A stretch of 64,000 nt of DNA from Catellatospora citrea (GTDB taxonomy: Bacteria; Actinomycetota; Actinomycetes; Mycobacteriales; Micromonosporaceae): positions 3,658,001 to 3,722,000 of the forward strand of contig NZ_RAPR01000001.1 in NCBI RefSeq assembly GCF_003610235.1, read 5' to 3'. The notes beneath the pieces are model-generated. The model was not told the DNA's origin and searched no databases. It saw only the letters and a list, made by a program, of their open reading frames with translations. Positions 63,928 through 64,000 of the stretch are shown here, piece by piece. A program made the position numbers and the translations under genes. Numbering within the stretch: the first letter of the stretch is position 1; the number at the start of each line of letters is the position of its first letter.

Positions 63928-64000
63928 ATGCGCATGAGACTGATCGCGGCCGCGGCCGCGACAGCGCTGCTCGGCGCGCTGCTGGTGCCCGGCGGCGCGC
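63928..64000 (+). CDS. N-terminus of a secreted protein, cut by the window edge
   Basis: ATG 63928 after CTGGAGGA opens [20 protein letters not shown], a typical Sec signal peptide; no mature part is seen. It is divergent from the repeat-domain gene by 160 bases. Function cannot be told. Confidence 0.7.
   Translation, partial: MRMRLIAAAAATALLGALLVPGGA

Overview
The window comes from a very GC-rich actinomycete. Divisome and envelope genes of actinobacterial type (DivIVA-domain, TatB, HtrA), actinobacterial-only families (DUF3107, DUF3117, DUF3152) and several families of intergenic palindromes suggest Micromonosporaceae; this placement is inference, no rRNA gene is present. Gene density is high and most operons are tightly coupled through 4-bp ATGA/GTGA overlaps.

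Layout. (i) 1-3.7 kb: the integrase end of an actinobacterial integrative element (prim-pol fragment, DUF3631 ATPase, Xis-like, tyrosine integrase) abutting the 3' end of a complete tRNA-Tyr(GUA) gene. (ii) 3.8-6.5 kb: yajQ, a galE-like epimerase, htpX. (iii) 6.7-19.2 kb: a partial, NuoEFG-less complex I locus on the minus strand, nuoB-[DUF2252]-nuoC-nuoH-//-nuoIJKLMN, broken by an 863-aa secreted beta-sandwich protein on the plus strand; nuoA lies 40 kb away at 59 kb, divergent from korAB (2-oxoacid:ferredoxin oxidoreductase). No nuoD is seen. (iv) 19.2-30.5 kb: an unknown 341-aa protein, GPH symporter, gamma-glutamyltransferase, alkyltransferase-like repair protein, proB, proA, a terpene-cyclase-like barrel protein, moeZ, and two tandem DUF3152 metalloprotease-like membrane proteins. 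(v) 30.5-40.9 kb: a disordered Pro/Ala-rich protein divergent from a TetR regulator, DUF3107, a ferritin-like protein, a DEAD-box helicase, an iron-box-controlled heme oxygenase followed by an unknown Cys-rich protein, a methyltransferase and a DUF4190 protein. (vi) 41-50.3 kb: SDR, HAD hydrolase, EamA transporter, a PRC/MgtE-N/CBS protein, DUF1003, mrp, tatB, htrA, O-methyltransferase. (vii) 50.4-58.6 kb: leucyl aminopeptidase, DUF3117, PaaX regulator with enoyl-CoA hydratase, a complete IS5-type element inserted at a CTAG shared by two stop codons, tag, sterol desaturase-like protein, Uma2, SRPBCC and DivIVA-domain proteins. (viii) 58.7-64 kb: nuoA, korAB, a Gly-Tyr-Pro-Gln repeat membrane protein and the start of a secreted protein.

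How it works together. KorAB yields reduced ferredoxin, and the NuoABC(H)IJKLMN set has the membrane pump arms and Fe-S connector subunits but no NADH-oxidising module here, so a ferredoxin-fed proton pump is the natural hypothesis. ProB/ProA make proline; MoeZ is a sulfur-activating enzyme; HtrA, TatB, HtpX and Mrp form an envelope/Fe-S quality-control group. Three or more families of short palindromic intergenic repeats, a 16-bp minisatellite and a 29-bp perfect hairpin mark the spaces between genes.
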